Source: Ailanthus altissimus (taxonomy: Eukaryota; Streptophyta; Magnoliopsida; Sapindales; Simaroubaceae). Taken from it: a stretch of 64,000 nt of DNA. Numbering within the stretch: the stretch's first letter is position 1; each line of letters begins with the position of its first letter. The notes under the pieces were generated by a model. The model was not told where the DNA came from. It ran no database searches and saw nothing but the letters and a program-made list of their open reading frames with translations. The DNA lies in the NCBI GenBank assembly GCA_946807835.1, contig OX327705.1, positions 16,026,501-16,090,500 on the forward strand. Direction: 5' to 3'. Position numbers and translations under genes: made by a program. Shown piece by piece: positions 35,019 through 46,227 of this stretch.

Positions 35019-36905
35019 AAGGCGGGTGGCTCTCACAAGAAGTCCTTGGGACAGACAGGGATGGGAGCATTGAGTTCTCTGCTCAGATAAAATCAAGTAG
35101 TTTTAATTTGAGAGTTGGGTTTCCTTCTAGCTTTTATAAGGTTCTAATTTCCACTTTCACCCTCTTCTTAACCCCAAATCACACATAACCAAATATTTTC
35201 TTTTTTATTTGTTGTAAAAAGATGTTTAAATCCTAAAATTTAATTAAAAAAATAAATTTATATTATTATTTTTAAAATTATTAAAAAACGATAATTTTTT
35301 AAATTTTCATCAATTTTTACTCTTTTTAATGTTATTTTAATTAAAAGAATATTATTATCATATAAATTATAAAATTTTAAATTTAATGTCGAAATCTCAT
35401 CATTATTGTTGTGAAGGAATTTTTTTAATAATTTTAAGATCAAGTAAAAATATTTTTTAAATTAATTTTTAGGAGTCTAGATATTTTTATATTTTATTTA
35501 TTTATTTATTTATTTGAAAATTAACCAACTTTCTTTGAGAAAAAAGCAAAATCATCAAACTCCTTTTATAAAAAAAATTATAAGTATTTAAGCCTAGCAA
35601 AAGTTTCCATGATGCCTCGACTAAATAGAGAATAAAAGGGGGATATTTTGTGAATTTTCAAATTTTGAAAGAGTACGGAGATGAGTTGTACTCTTGAACC
35701 TATTCTGAAACCTCAAATTGAAAAAGTAATTAAAATTTTTTTAAGTATATTATTATAATTTTTAAGAATATTTATAAAATAAAAATATATAAATTCAAAT
35801 ATGAGGTACCACAAAAACCTATCTCTATGTAGAGATCTTTATTTTAAAACTTAAACCATTTAATTCGAATATGGGATGAATATGAGAAATACTCATTCGG
35901 ATATAGGGACGGGGATTGTCATCTCTGATCAGATTTATCCCATTAGCCCTATAAACATTACAATTTTAAACTAATTTTTATATCTAATTAATCATTTAAA
36001 AAAATTTATGTAGGTGCAGAAAATTATTAAAAAAATAATGAAAATATAACGTGAAACAATTGTAATATTGAACGAACTATTTTTTATCCTTATTAATTTT
36101 AGAGAACCATGTAAATTATTTCCTATGTTTCGTAAATATAAGACATCAATCATATAAATGACTTTTTTTTAGTGTTTTTTAAAAAAAATTATAAATTTTA
36201 GTTAATTAAAATTTAAAACAACATTAGGGTTGTGAGTACTAATTAATTCAATTAACAAAGGTATTAATAGAGATCTTAAAATCAAATTCTATTAATAAAG
36301 GTTAGAGTAATTTTTGGAAAAAAAAATTGATGTAGGAAACATAATCAATATAATTACTAGAAATAACATGTACTTATTTAAAAGTACTTTTACAATTAAT
36401 CTTATGTGATTTCATTTATCCTTTCTCATTCACTCACTTTTTGGCATGGAATTAACAATTAAAAAGCAAATTGGAGGTGTTGGGTTTTCTTTAAAAGAAA
36501 ACAAATTCCCACCAATCAATCACCAAAATCTTACAAGAAAAGCAAACAAACAACACTATATTTAAAATATCAAACAATTTTGACATAGATTAGATTTAGT
36601 TACAATCAATTACAAATGACTGGTAATAAAGCCACTCAACTAAAAAAGTCTTCATCAAATATAGAGAGAACATCATTCTTTCCCTTTCTTTATTTCTCTA
36701 ACTTCATGACATGTATTATTTCTACAATCATATGATAACATCAAACTCATCTCCTCTATCCAAAAAGGTACAAAAAGAACTACATTTACTTTGATCATAT
36801 GAGAATTTTTTCTCTTGCTCTTTGTTATGTAAATTCTATTAATTTAATTTAATGTCAGCATATTGTTTATTAAACTTTCTTCATATATTGTTTAATTTAA
36901 TTTAA
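35019..36905. other. AT-rich intergenic DNA between copia element and SINE
   Basis: No gene is visible. The 61-aa minus frame at 35258-35443 is Lys/Asn/Ile-rich without a motif. The first 80 bp continue the unit interrupted by the copia element. Confidence 0.5.
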
Positions 36906-37173
36906 TTTGATTACTTTGTTTTTTTTTTTTTTTTTTTTTTTTTGGAACGGGGAACCCTTGCGGTAAACCCCGGGGAGACTAGCCCAGCAACCCACCGCCA
37001 AGGCCTCCCACTTTAATACGGGCTCATCTAAGGCTCCACAATAATCCACCAAGTTCATGAAGGAGAAAGGACTCGAACTTAGGTTCTACACAAGGGTCCT
37101 TGCTTGACTTCCCACTGCTTTGCGTTGAGCTGCCCGTGGTGGGTTGATGATGATGGGTTTGATTACTTTGTTT
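36906..37173 (-). mobile_element. tRNA-derived SINE with 16-bp target duplication, just upstream of a start codon
   Basis: On the minus strand the body (about 37157 to 36944) has a Pol III A-box-like GCTCAACGCAAAGCAGTGG near 37118-37133 and a B box AAGTTCGAGTCC at 37069-37080. It ends in about 25 A, seen as the T-run at 36919-36943. TTTGATTACTTTGTTT flanks it at 36906-36921 and 37158-37173. Target-primed reverse transcription by a LINE machinery gives such variable-length duplications and A-tails. The body is much richer in GC than its surroundings, so it is a fairly young insertion. Its head lies only 17 bp before the target copy that leads into the ATG of the next gene. Confidence 0.9.
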
Positions 37174-37190
37174 CATAGATAAAAAAAACG

Positions 37191-38219
37191 ATGGGGGATG
37201 CTATTGTGGGAAGATGCTGGTGTTACATGTGCTGTCAAATGGTGATTCCAAGAATGGAAGCTGATGTGATCAAATGTCCATCTTGTGAGAGTGGATTTGT
37301 TGAAGAAATGAGCAGCAGCGGAAGAGAAACAATCGGCAATAGCATTGATATAGTATCAGGCCGTGCGCTTTCTCTATGGGCTCCAATCTTGCTTCGTTTG
37401 ATGGGTGGCTTAGGCTCTGCTCACGCACGTGTAGCAGCTCAAGAACACTTTGCGAGCAATGAGGCTGAACCAGCAAGGGAATTCGAGTTCTTCCTAGGGA
37501 TGAGGAGACGAAGAAGCAGCTTTGGCTCGTTCTCACGTATGATTCAGGATCTTCGTGGGATAAGTACTCGATCAGAGGGTTCTGAAGATGATAGGGACAG
37601 GAGTGGTAGTTTGATTTTGGTTAATCCTATGAATGATGAAGCATTAATATTTCATGGCCGCAATGCAGCTAGCTCTTTAGGCGAGTATCTTTTAGGGCCA
37701 GGTCTGGACTTATTGCTTCAGCATTTGCAAGAGAATGATCCTAACAGATATGGAACCCCACCAGCACAAAAAGAAGCTGTTAAAGCACTGCCATTGGTTA
37801 CCATCGACAACAATTTGCAATGTTCAGTGTGTTTGGAGGAGTTTGAGATGGGGAGTGAAGCAAAGGAGATGCCTTGTAAGCATAAGTTCCATAGCATGTG
37901 TATTACACCATGGCTGGAGCTCCATAGTTCTTGCCCGGTTTGCAGATTCCAACTGCCTTCTGATGACTCCAAGAATGAAGGAAATGGGTCCAGAAATAGA
38001 GAAGAACGCATAGGTAATGAAGATGCGCGGAACCGTTTGAGGTTGGGAACCGGAGAAGAGAGAATAGGAAATGGAAGGAGGAATTGGACTCCTGTCCCAT
38101 GGCCTTTTGATGGTTTGTTTTCTTTGTCAGGACCTCAAAGAGGTGCAAGTTCTACTTCTGAATCCTCATCGGCAGCCCTGCCCGGAGCAGGAACTACTGC
38201 ACATGGAGATGAGAATTGA
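37191..38219 (+). CDS. RING-H2 E3 ubiquitin ligase with N-terminal zinc ribbon (RING1/BCA2-like)
   Basis: This is a single exon of 342 aa. An N-terminal zinc ribbon uses C11, C14, C29 and C32 (CYMC...CPSC). A low-complexity middle follows. The RING-H2 finger spans residues 211-251: CSVCLEEF, then MPCKHKFHSMC with the two histidines, then CPVC. A disordered Ser/Gly-rich tail ends the protein. Family members bind an E2 and ubiquitinate targets in the cytosol; several plant ones act in drought or ABA responses, but nothing here shows which role applies. The ATG lies in a plausible context (AAACGATGG) 17 bp after the SINE target site, so the native promoter or leader has been separated from the ORF by about 250 bp. 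The lack of introns is usual for this family. Confidence 0.95.
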   Translation: MGDAIVGRCWCYMCCQMVIPRMEADVIKCPSCESGFVEEMSSSGRETIGNSIDIVSGRALSLWAPILLRLMGGLGSAHARVAAQEHFASNEAEPAREFEFFLGMRRRRSSFGSFSRMIQDLRGISTRSEGSEDDRDRSGSLILVNPMNDEALIFHGRNAASSLGEYLLGPGLDLLLQHLQENDPNRYGTPPAQKEAVKALPLVTIDNNLQCSVCLEEFEMGSEAKEMPCKHKFHSMCITPWLELHSSCPVCRFQLPSDDSKNEGNGSRNREERIGNEDARNRLRLGTGEERIGNGRRNWTPVPWPFDGLFSLSGPQRGASSTSESSSAALPGAGTTAHGDEN

Positions 38220-38660
38220 ATAATATATGTAAAGAACTATATTACCATGTAATTTTTCTATGCTTTGCAAAGAATTTTGTCTAACAGAAATAAATATTAT
38301 TCCATTTCAAGTCTTCAAGAAATTTAGCATTTTTCAAGTAATCAATTTAATGTTATTGGCTTTCTGTATTTACTGTATTTATTAAGTCTTCATATTATCT
38401 TCCTTGTTATGTATTAAAGAATGCAAAAGCATAGATAAGAACCCTTTGTGGTTGCACCGAAACAAGATAATTCAATTGTCAAGATGTAATTGTGCCAACG
38501 CTGTAAATTCAAACATCAGACAACCATACTCTAAAACTCTCTTCTGTATTTAACGAAATCATTGTTGTTATTCTAACATTACTTAATGAGAAAAGAAGTT
38601 AACAATGATTAGAGACCACAAATTTTGAATATGATCAACACAATTACTCTCTATAATAGA
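38220..38660. other. Convergent intergenic space
   Basis: The RING gene and the pyruvate kinase gene point toward each other, so this stretch must hold both 3' UTRs. AATAAATATT near 38289 is a possible polyadenylation signal for the plus-strand gene. Confidence 0.5.
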
Positions 38661-41293
38661 TCAATTCACCATCAAAATCTTTATCACAGAAGCCATGTGC
38701 ATGCGATGCACTGTCACAACTGAGTCTCCTGGCTTGCAAAGTCCCTTTGCCTTGGCATGTTCAATGGCAAATTGTATGGTTTCCTCAGTTGACTCCTCAT
38801 CAGAAGCTCTTGCAGAACCTGAGCTCAAAACAGGCACAATACCACGGAAAATAAGGCTATGCCTAGCTGGAGCTTCATCGCTGCATGTCCAGACAATTGA
38901 ATCTGTTGTTATCTGTGGGACTACCACTGACAAAATTGGCATACTTGGCCTGTATTTTGAGACTAGCTTGGCTGTTGTTCCACCTCTGGCTAGAACCAAT
39001 ATAAAAGCTGCTTTAGTGCAATTTGCTGTCCTCACAGCTGAAGATGCTAAACTCTCTAACGGACTCATTGGCATTGGTGCAGTTTCCATAATCCTCTTGA
39101 AAAGATCTCCATAATTTATAAAGTTCTCTGCCTCTAAGCAAATTCTAGCCATGGTTTGAACAGCAATTTCAGGGTAGGCTCCAGCGGCAGTTTCTCCGCT
39201 AAGCATCACACAGTCAGTGCCATCAAGAACTGCATTGGCAACATCAGTTGCTTCAGCACGAGTAGGCCTTGGAGATTTAATCATGGACTCCAACATCTGA
39301 GTGGCAGTCACAACAGGCTTTCCTAGCCTATTGGCCTTTTGTATCATTACTTTCTGAGCAAGGAATATCTTTTCAATAGGGATTTCCATTCCCAGGTCAC
39401 CTCGAGCCACCATAAATGCATCTGAGTTTGCAAGAATTTCATCAAAATTAGCAACCCCTTCTTGATTCTCAACCTTTCAAAGCACAATAAATATGTCAGC
39501 ACACAGTAGGCTAAATTTGACAGGTCAATTAAAACTTGTCTTAAAAATTGCAATATCAGATAGTGCTGACTAACCTTTGACATAAGTAGGATATTCTTTG
39601 CATGCTCTCCAAGCAGATTCCGAACCTCCACAAGGTCTGAACCTTTGCGAACAAAAGACAAAGCAATCATATCAATCTTGTTAGGGACACCCCAATTTAG
39701 AATATCCTCTTTATCCTTCTCTGTTAATGTCGGCAGATCAACAATCACCCCAGGAAGATTGACATTCTTCCTCTCACCTAGCACTGCAGAATTCTCACAA
39801 TAACAACGAACCAAACCCAATTCCTTATCACATTCCAAGACTCTTAGTGAAATTGTACCATCAGAGCACAAAATAACACTTCCAGGCTTCAAATCTTCAG
39901 CCAACTTTTTGTAGCTCATGCAAATTGTATTCTCATCTCCCTTTAAGCTATAGTCAGTTGATATGGTAATTACTTGACCTAGCATTAGTTTTATAGGCTT
40001 TCCATCCTTCAAAAATCCTGTTCGAATCTCGGGACCCTGGAATATTTACAAGTTCGGAAAAACAATGTTAGTCAAGTTCCGAATCTTGAATGCCTAAAAG
40101 CCAAATTGTTCAGAAACCAAATCCATTATTATAATACAAGAACAATATTAACTTTTTCAGATAGAATAAGGCATATTATTGCATTATCAATAAGCATAAC
40201 TTGAAGCCGTTCCTACTATTCTATTCTTTTTAAAAGCATGAAAAAGGAAAATAACTAAAAGCGTGATTCTGGAGAAAACAGGCAACTTAATAGAATCCCA
40301 AAGCATTGATTGTTAATAAAAGCAATTGATGTTTATACCACGAATCATATGCCTTCAGAATGACTTTTCATAAAGCAGCTATAATAGAACATTAGAGGTC
40401 CTTAAGTACTGATCATTCAGACAAATAATGTACAATCAGAATGTCAAGAATGAGGCCATATTAAATTAAATCAATTAATCAATCAAAAATAGTTTGCAGT
40501 AACGAAAAGTTGCGACTAAGGTTCAAACTTAACCCATCTGCCATCATTTTAGAGAAACATATCTTGATATGATTTAAGAATTAAGCATCTTTTTGTTTCT
40601 CAAACCACATGCAACAAGGATTTAAAGTTTCTACTCATATCAGCTCTAATTTTTCAAGATAAATTTCTAAAACTATTTTCATGGGCATATATCTGTGAAA
40701 ACCACGGAGTTCACCATCAATTGCAGTGACAAATAATGAGAATCAGGAACTACAGAGTTTTTTTAAATAATAAAAAAAAAAACAGCCTCGTATAAGAATC
40801 CAATTATGTACATAAATAACTCAAGAATATGATAACAAAACAGTTCAAGGCACAAAATTTCTATGCAGCAAATCACAGAGAAACAAGTGTTAAAAAAAAA
40901 AAACCAAATACAAACAGAGAAGAAAAGAAAAACAAAAACTAAGAAAAAATAAAGAACAAAAAACCCTGATTTGGAATTATATAAAAGCAATAGTAAATTA
41001 AAAAAGAATGAGTTTTGATTTGAAAATGCCTTAGTATCCAACATGACAGCGCAGAGGATGGCAGTGTTGTTCATGGCAGTCCTGAGATTATCAAGAGTTT
41101 CTTGATGGTAAGCATGGGAGCCGTGAGAGAAGTTGAAGCGAGCAACGTTCATGCCAGCCTCCAAAAGCTTCTCAATCATCTCCACAGACCTCGAAGCCGG
41201 CCCTAACGTGCACACTATCTTCGTTTTTGGCCTCCTCTGAGCACCCACCTCCTCCATTGCAACTTCTCCCAGCATCCCCTGCGTCTTCGTCAT
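38661..41293 (-). CDS. Pyruvate kinase, cytosolic isozyme
   Basis: Three exons on the minus strand, 41293-41030, 40036-39575 and 39473-38661, join in phase to give 512 aa, the usual length for plant cytosolic enzymes. It converts phosphoenolpyruvate and ADP to pyruvate and ATP at the end of glycolysis. Visible signatures are KTKIVCTLGP at the start, RFNFSHG, the exon 1/2 join MLDTK/GPEIRTGF, SKVENQEGV across the second join, the catalytic loop FMVARGDLGMEIP, TQMLESM with PTRAEATDVANAV, and CVMLSGETAAGAYP. No transit peptide precedes the barrel, which supports a cytosolic location. Intron 2 is GT-AG. Intron 1 has donor AAG/GCATTT and acceptor CAG, so it is a GC-AG intron if no other site is used. 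The frame is intact and the gene is probably functional. Confidence 0.95.
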
Positions 41294-41403
41294 CAGCAGA
41301 AAGTGATTTTGCTTTAGCTTTATCTTTAGAGTGTTTACGAACAGAGAAGGGTTTTCGTGGGGTTTAGTGAGTTAGAGACGAAGAGACAGCTACGTGTGTA
41401 TGG

Positions 41404-41412
41404 CTTTATATA
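41404..41412 (-). promoter_or_regulatory. TATA box of the pyruvate kinase gene
   Basis: On the minus strand TATATAAAG lies about 110 bp before the ATG, which fits a short 5' UTR. Confidence 0.65.
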
Positions 41413-41419
41413 GGGAGTT

Positions 41420-43080
41420 CCCAAGTATTGGATTTAATTTCTCAACTTTTGAAAGCGGAAACTGTAAGCAATGTTTGATTGTAATCCAAGGAACAGAAAT
41501 CAATATTTGCCCTGTTTCCATGTATAAAAGTTTTCTTGTTGACCAAACTGAGAATCCAAAGTAATAAATAGCGCTTCAAAATTAGGAGAATCTTTCACTC
41601 TCTGAACTCCAAAATTTAATAGGAATCCTTCCTTAATTTATATTTCTTATTTTGTTTGTTTGTTTTTCTAATTATTTAAGAGTTTTAAACCCCATTGAGA
41701 ATTTTAAAAAAAAATTAAATGAAAAATTAGGAGTGATTTTCGATCAGCATGAAAAAGAGAAGATGGATACCAAGAGCATTTTAAGTCTTTCAAAATAATT
41801 GTAGAAAACATTTGGGATATTATTTTAAATATCTTGAAAGTGAGGTCTAATTTTAATAATATTCATAAATTTAAAATATTAACAATAATATTCTATTATT
41901 AAAGAATATTATGTTAAAATTAAAAAAATTATTTTTATAATTTTATTTTTACTATACATCTAAAAAAATACATTTGCACTACTAGAGATTAAAATGATTA
42001 AAATACATCTAAAAAATAATTAAAATGGCTTTACTAGTTATTTTTACTAACAAAAAAAATATATAATTTTATTAAATATATTCTATTTAAATTAACAAAA
42101 AAAACTAGTAAAGTCATTTTAATAACTACTTTTACTTTACATCTAAAAATTACACTTAACAACCCATATATGTACGGCCTAAAAAAATAGTAAAGCCATT
42201 TTAATGCCTCCTTCTCTCTCTTGCTCCTTTCTTCAACCCCTCTCCTAAAGCATATTAGCTCAGGCAACCAACAGCACAAAAAAGAAAAGCCTAACAAGTA
42301 AGCAAAGCCAAAAAGGTAATGGCTAAAATTTTATCCTTTTCATTTAGGAATGATGATTTATAGAATACCAATTTTTTTTTTTTACATCCTCAACGAATAA
42401 AAAAAAGACATAGCTGTAATATTCATGTTATTTTTATTTTATTATTGTTAGAATATGTGGTCAAATATATTATTATATGTATATTATTATAGAATATATG
42501 GGTTAATGAAATTATTGTGTATAATTTATAAAAAGATATTTGTGTATAATTATATGAATTAATAAATGAATCATTAAAGAATTGTTGAATTTTCTCATGG
42601 CCACATCTTAGTCCAAAAATTTTATAAAATGTTATAATTTAATTTTAATTTTGATATTTAATAATATTAATTTAGACATGTTTATAATCATGAAATTTTT
42701 TGAATTGTATATAAATCCCATCAATTCGATTTTTAGTAATTTTTCTAATTTGACTATAAAAATTTAAAAATCCACTGTTTCTACTGTATGAACAAATTAA
42801 TAATTAATTTTGATCTATAAAATAATTTTATAAAATTATGATTTTTTGGAATATTAAACTTATAGATGTCTAATATGACATTTAAATACTTTTTCAAAAA
42901 TTTACAGACAGTTTCTAAATTGTTTGAAATAAATTCACTTTTAAATATTTTCTCAACGAAATTTACTTGAATTATTTAATGTGAACTAATATAAGTGTCT
43001 TAAGTAAATTTGCGGTAATCTCTTAATTTTTTAGTAAATATTTGAATTTATAAAATTCGGACATTAATAATTGTTCAGTG
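41420..43080. other. AT-rich intergenic DNA
   Basis: No gene was recognised. The frame at 42034-42297 has no domain. Short AT-rich words recur, but there is no clear element. Confidence 0.5.
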
Positions 43081-43084
43081 AAAA

Positions 43085-43440
43085 TACCTAATTTGATCAT
43101 ATATTAAGGGCCCATTCATTTATAACTTATACATATCCTTTAGATAAAATTATACCTAATGTCAAATGTGACCTAACACTAGTATTTAGTCAACAAATAC
43201 CTAATTTGGTTCTATCTTGATAATCCATTCATCAATAATTTACATAATACTTTAGATATAATTAAGCATTGTGTTGAATATGACATACACAAACACTTAA
43301 CAAACAAATACTTAATTTGATCATATCTTGATGACCCATTAATCAATAACTAATATATATATATATATAGTATTAAATGTAATCAAACACAAGCACTTAA
43401 CAAACAAATACCTAATTTAATGACTCATTCATAAACCTAA
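43085..43440. repeat. Degenerate tandem repeat, unit about 110-125 bp
   Basis: The phrase AACAAATACCTAATTTGATC, followed by ATCTTGATGACCCATTCATCAATAA-like text and then a TTTAGATATAATTAAGC-like stretch, recurs three to four times with moderate divergence. The last unit is shortened. Confidence 0.6.
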
Positions 43441-43483
43441 TATGTCCACCTTAAGTCAGTGAATTTATCATCATGTACCACTT

Positions 43484-43560
43484 AAATAAACACTATATAT
43501 AGATGGTGTCTATGTAATATACCACTGTAATAAACACTATATATAGATGGTGTCTATGTA
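43484..43560. repeat. Short direct duplication
   Basis: CACTATATATAGATGGTGTC followed by TATGTAA occurs twice, about 45 bp apart. Confidence 0.75.
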
Positions 43561-46227
43561 AGAAAGGATGTAGAAATTGATTGAAAAGAATCAAAACTAG
43601 AGTGTGCATGTGAGTTGAGAGTGTTGAGCCATAGAATAACCAAGTGTTAATTTTAAAAAGGAATGAGAAGAAAAATAAGAAAAAGATAGTTAAGTGTTGA
43701 TTGGTATCTTGATTTAAGGTATGTTTCTCTACTACAATTTCTTTAGTTATACTTTTTATAATTATGTAGAGTTTATACCTAGTTAACATATTTTTGTAGT
43801 AAATTGGCAATGAAAATAGTTTATGAGGAGGTTGTGTAAAATAGAAATAAGAAAGAGATTATGTGAAGTAAAAATTAAGTGTTGAGTTTATATAAGTTGA
43901 CATTTTGAATAATTGTTTTACAAATGTGATTCTTTCAAATGAATTATACTTGATAATTATTATTTAAAACCTTAATTTTTATCAAGAACTCTTTAATTTT
44001 GACTTTTGAATATATATGAATATTAAATAGTAAGTGGGATCCTAAAAAAATAGAGAATTTAACAAATATATATATAATTCTCTAAATAAACTATATTGAT
44101 ACACATGTAGTTTTGTACCAATATTTTTACTATTCAAAATCTAATGCAATAAGGATTTTAGAGAATTTTGTTTCACTGAAAATCTCCAAGAATTCAACTT
44201 TATATGAATTTCTAAAATAGTAACTGCAATACTGGAAAACAGAAAATTTAGCAATTAACTCAAATTACGAAAATCATTTCATCTATCAAAATATCTTCAA
44301 AAATTTTGAAATTCTATATACTGGCATTTCTAGTTTTAATTTCATAATTTTTAGACAATCGTAAAATATTTTATGAATTAAATTACAAATTATGTTCACA
44401 TACAAAAACTGTTTGATAGATTCTGTCAAGCAGAAACATAAATTCATTTTTAATAATTTTACTAAATCAAATATTCCAAGTAAATTATATGTTGAACCTT
44501 TATGTGACTACAATAGATTTGTATATAGTTTGTATGAATCCGATATACAGAATATGAGATACAAATTTTAAATTATTTACTATTCAATACTAAAATAGGA
44601 ATAGAAAGAGTTATAGGTTGAGAGATATATCTATTATAAGATGATTATTAAAGATAATTAATTGTTATATTGATGAGTATGATATTTGCGGTCTATGGAC
44701 AAGTAGAGATAAGCTTTGATGTATTTGACTTTTGTCGAGGTAAGTAACTTTATTTATAATGTATCTCTTTTGTTTTCAAATAAGAAATGTTGTTATTATG
44801 ATATTCGAAATATAAAAAATACTTCAAGAAACTTAGAATTTATTGTTACTTCTAAAACTTATTTATTGTTTTTCAATTAAGTTATTTTTCATTGATTTTG
44901 ATTAAAAGAATGAACATATCTTTAAACTTTATGTACTTTCAAAGTTTTCAAATAAATAATTTATTTATAATTTTAAACATCTCTCTAAACAAGATTGTAA
45001 AAGTATGGATCTTTATATAGTAACTTAAAATTACGGGTTCGATTTTGAGTTAATTGGATACTATTTACAAAATTGTTGTAGCTATGTTATTATGAAAGAA
45101 TTGAAGTTATGGTATTTGAAACAAATTGATTACTAAATCTGAAATTGATTATTGAATCTGAAATTTAAAGAAATATTTTGGCTCATTGTCTATAGTTATA
45201 TGATATTGAACAATTGACATGATATATGATTTGGACTAGTTAGAATCCTTTCTGAAAGTGTACACTATAAATGATTATTGATCAGTCACTGGGGTACAGG
45301 TGACAATATAAGATTCTAAAATTGGTCAGGTCACTGGGGGTACAGATAACATTATAAGATTCTGATATTGACCAAGTTACCAAGAGTACAGGTGATACTA
45401 TATGACATGAGCAACATTTTTATATGAAAGTTTACAAGAATTATTATTGAATCGTTTTTTTAAAAGTGATTTATGATATTGAAGAATTTTGCTTTGACAA
45501 ATTCGAAATCAAAATCTTTTATTGATATTATTGATGATATTTTAAAAATGCTTGCAACCTTTCGAACATGAACCTTCATACATTATGAATGGTTTTGCTT
45601 ACCGAGTCGGCGACTCACCATTCGTCATTAATATTTTTGCAAATTAAATTTTAACTGGATGAGTTACCTTGAAGTTGGGCACATAGAGAGCTATGTTTTG
45701 CCTAAGAATGGAAAGTTATGTTTTTAATAGTTTTAAATTTTATCTTCTTTAAGTTGTAAGTATGATAAAAAAATTTGAGACTTTAATTTAGAGATTTATT
45801 CTTATCTAAAGACTTTAAGAACCTTTGGTCAAATGAATAAAGATTCGACGAATTTATACAAAAAAATTAGAAGTATAATACTTTGATTTTGTAATAGAAT
45901 TAGTAGTATTCTCTTTTGACGCGTGTCTGTGCGCACAAAAATTTGATGTGTTACAATAGTTATCAACAACTCCTCCTCAACTTTTAATCTCAAAGTCCAT
46001 TCATCATAAATTGAAGCTTCTTCATCCATTCATCATAAATTGAAGCTTCTTCATCCATTCACAAAGATTCCTCTGCTCTGAGTATAAGTCAGAGTCCAAA
46101 TTACCCATAACCTTAAGGCCTTTAGGCCTATACATTAAATCCCATAGAAAAGCAGTAAAATAGAAAGTTCGAACTAAGTAAGAGAATACAAATAATTTTT
46201 GCATTCGAATTTTAAATGGTAGCAAAT
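43561..46227. other. AT-rich intergenic DNA with two small minisatellites
   Basis: No gene is visible. At 45281-45405 a unit of about 48 bp (GTCACTGGGGTACAGGTGAC... ATAAGATTCT) is repeated three times. At 45997-46054 a 29-bp unit (CCATTCATCATAAATTGAAG...) is repeated exactly twice. Confidence 0.6.

Noticed and set aside
36919..36943. Long T-run considered as a Pol III terminator or an assembly artefact.
   Set aside because: Its place at the tail of a SINE with matching target duplication explains it as the complement of the poly(A) tail.
37270..38148. Several 80-97 aa frames on both strands over the single-exon RING gene.
   Set aside because: They are shadow frames of the 342-aa coding sequence.
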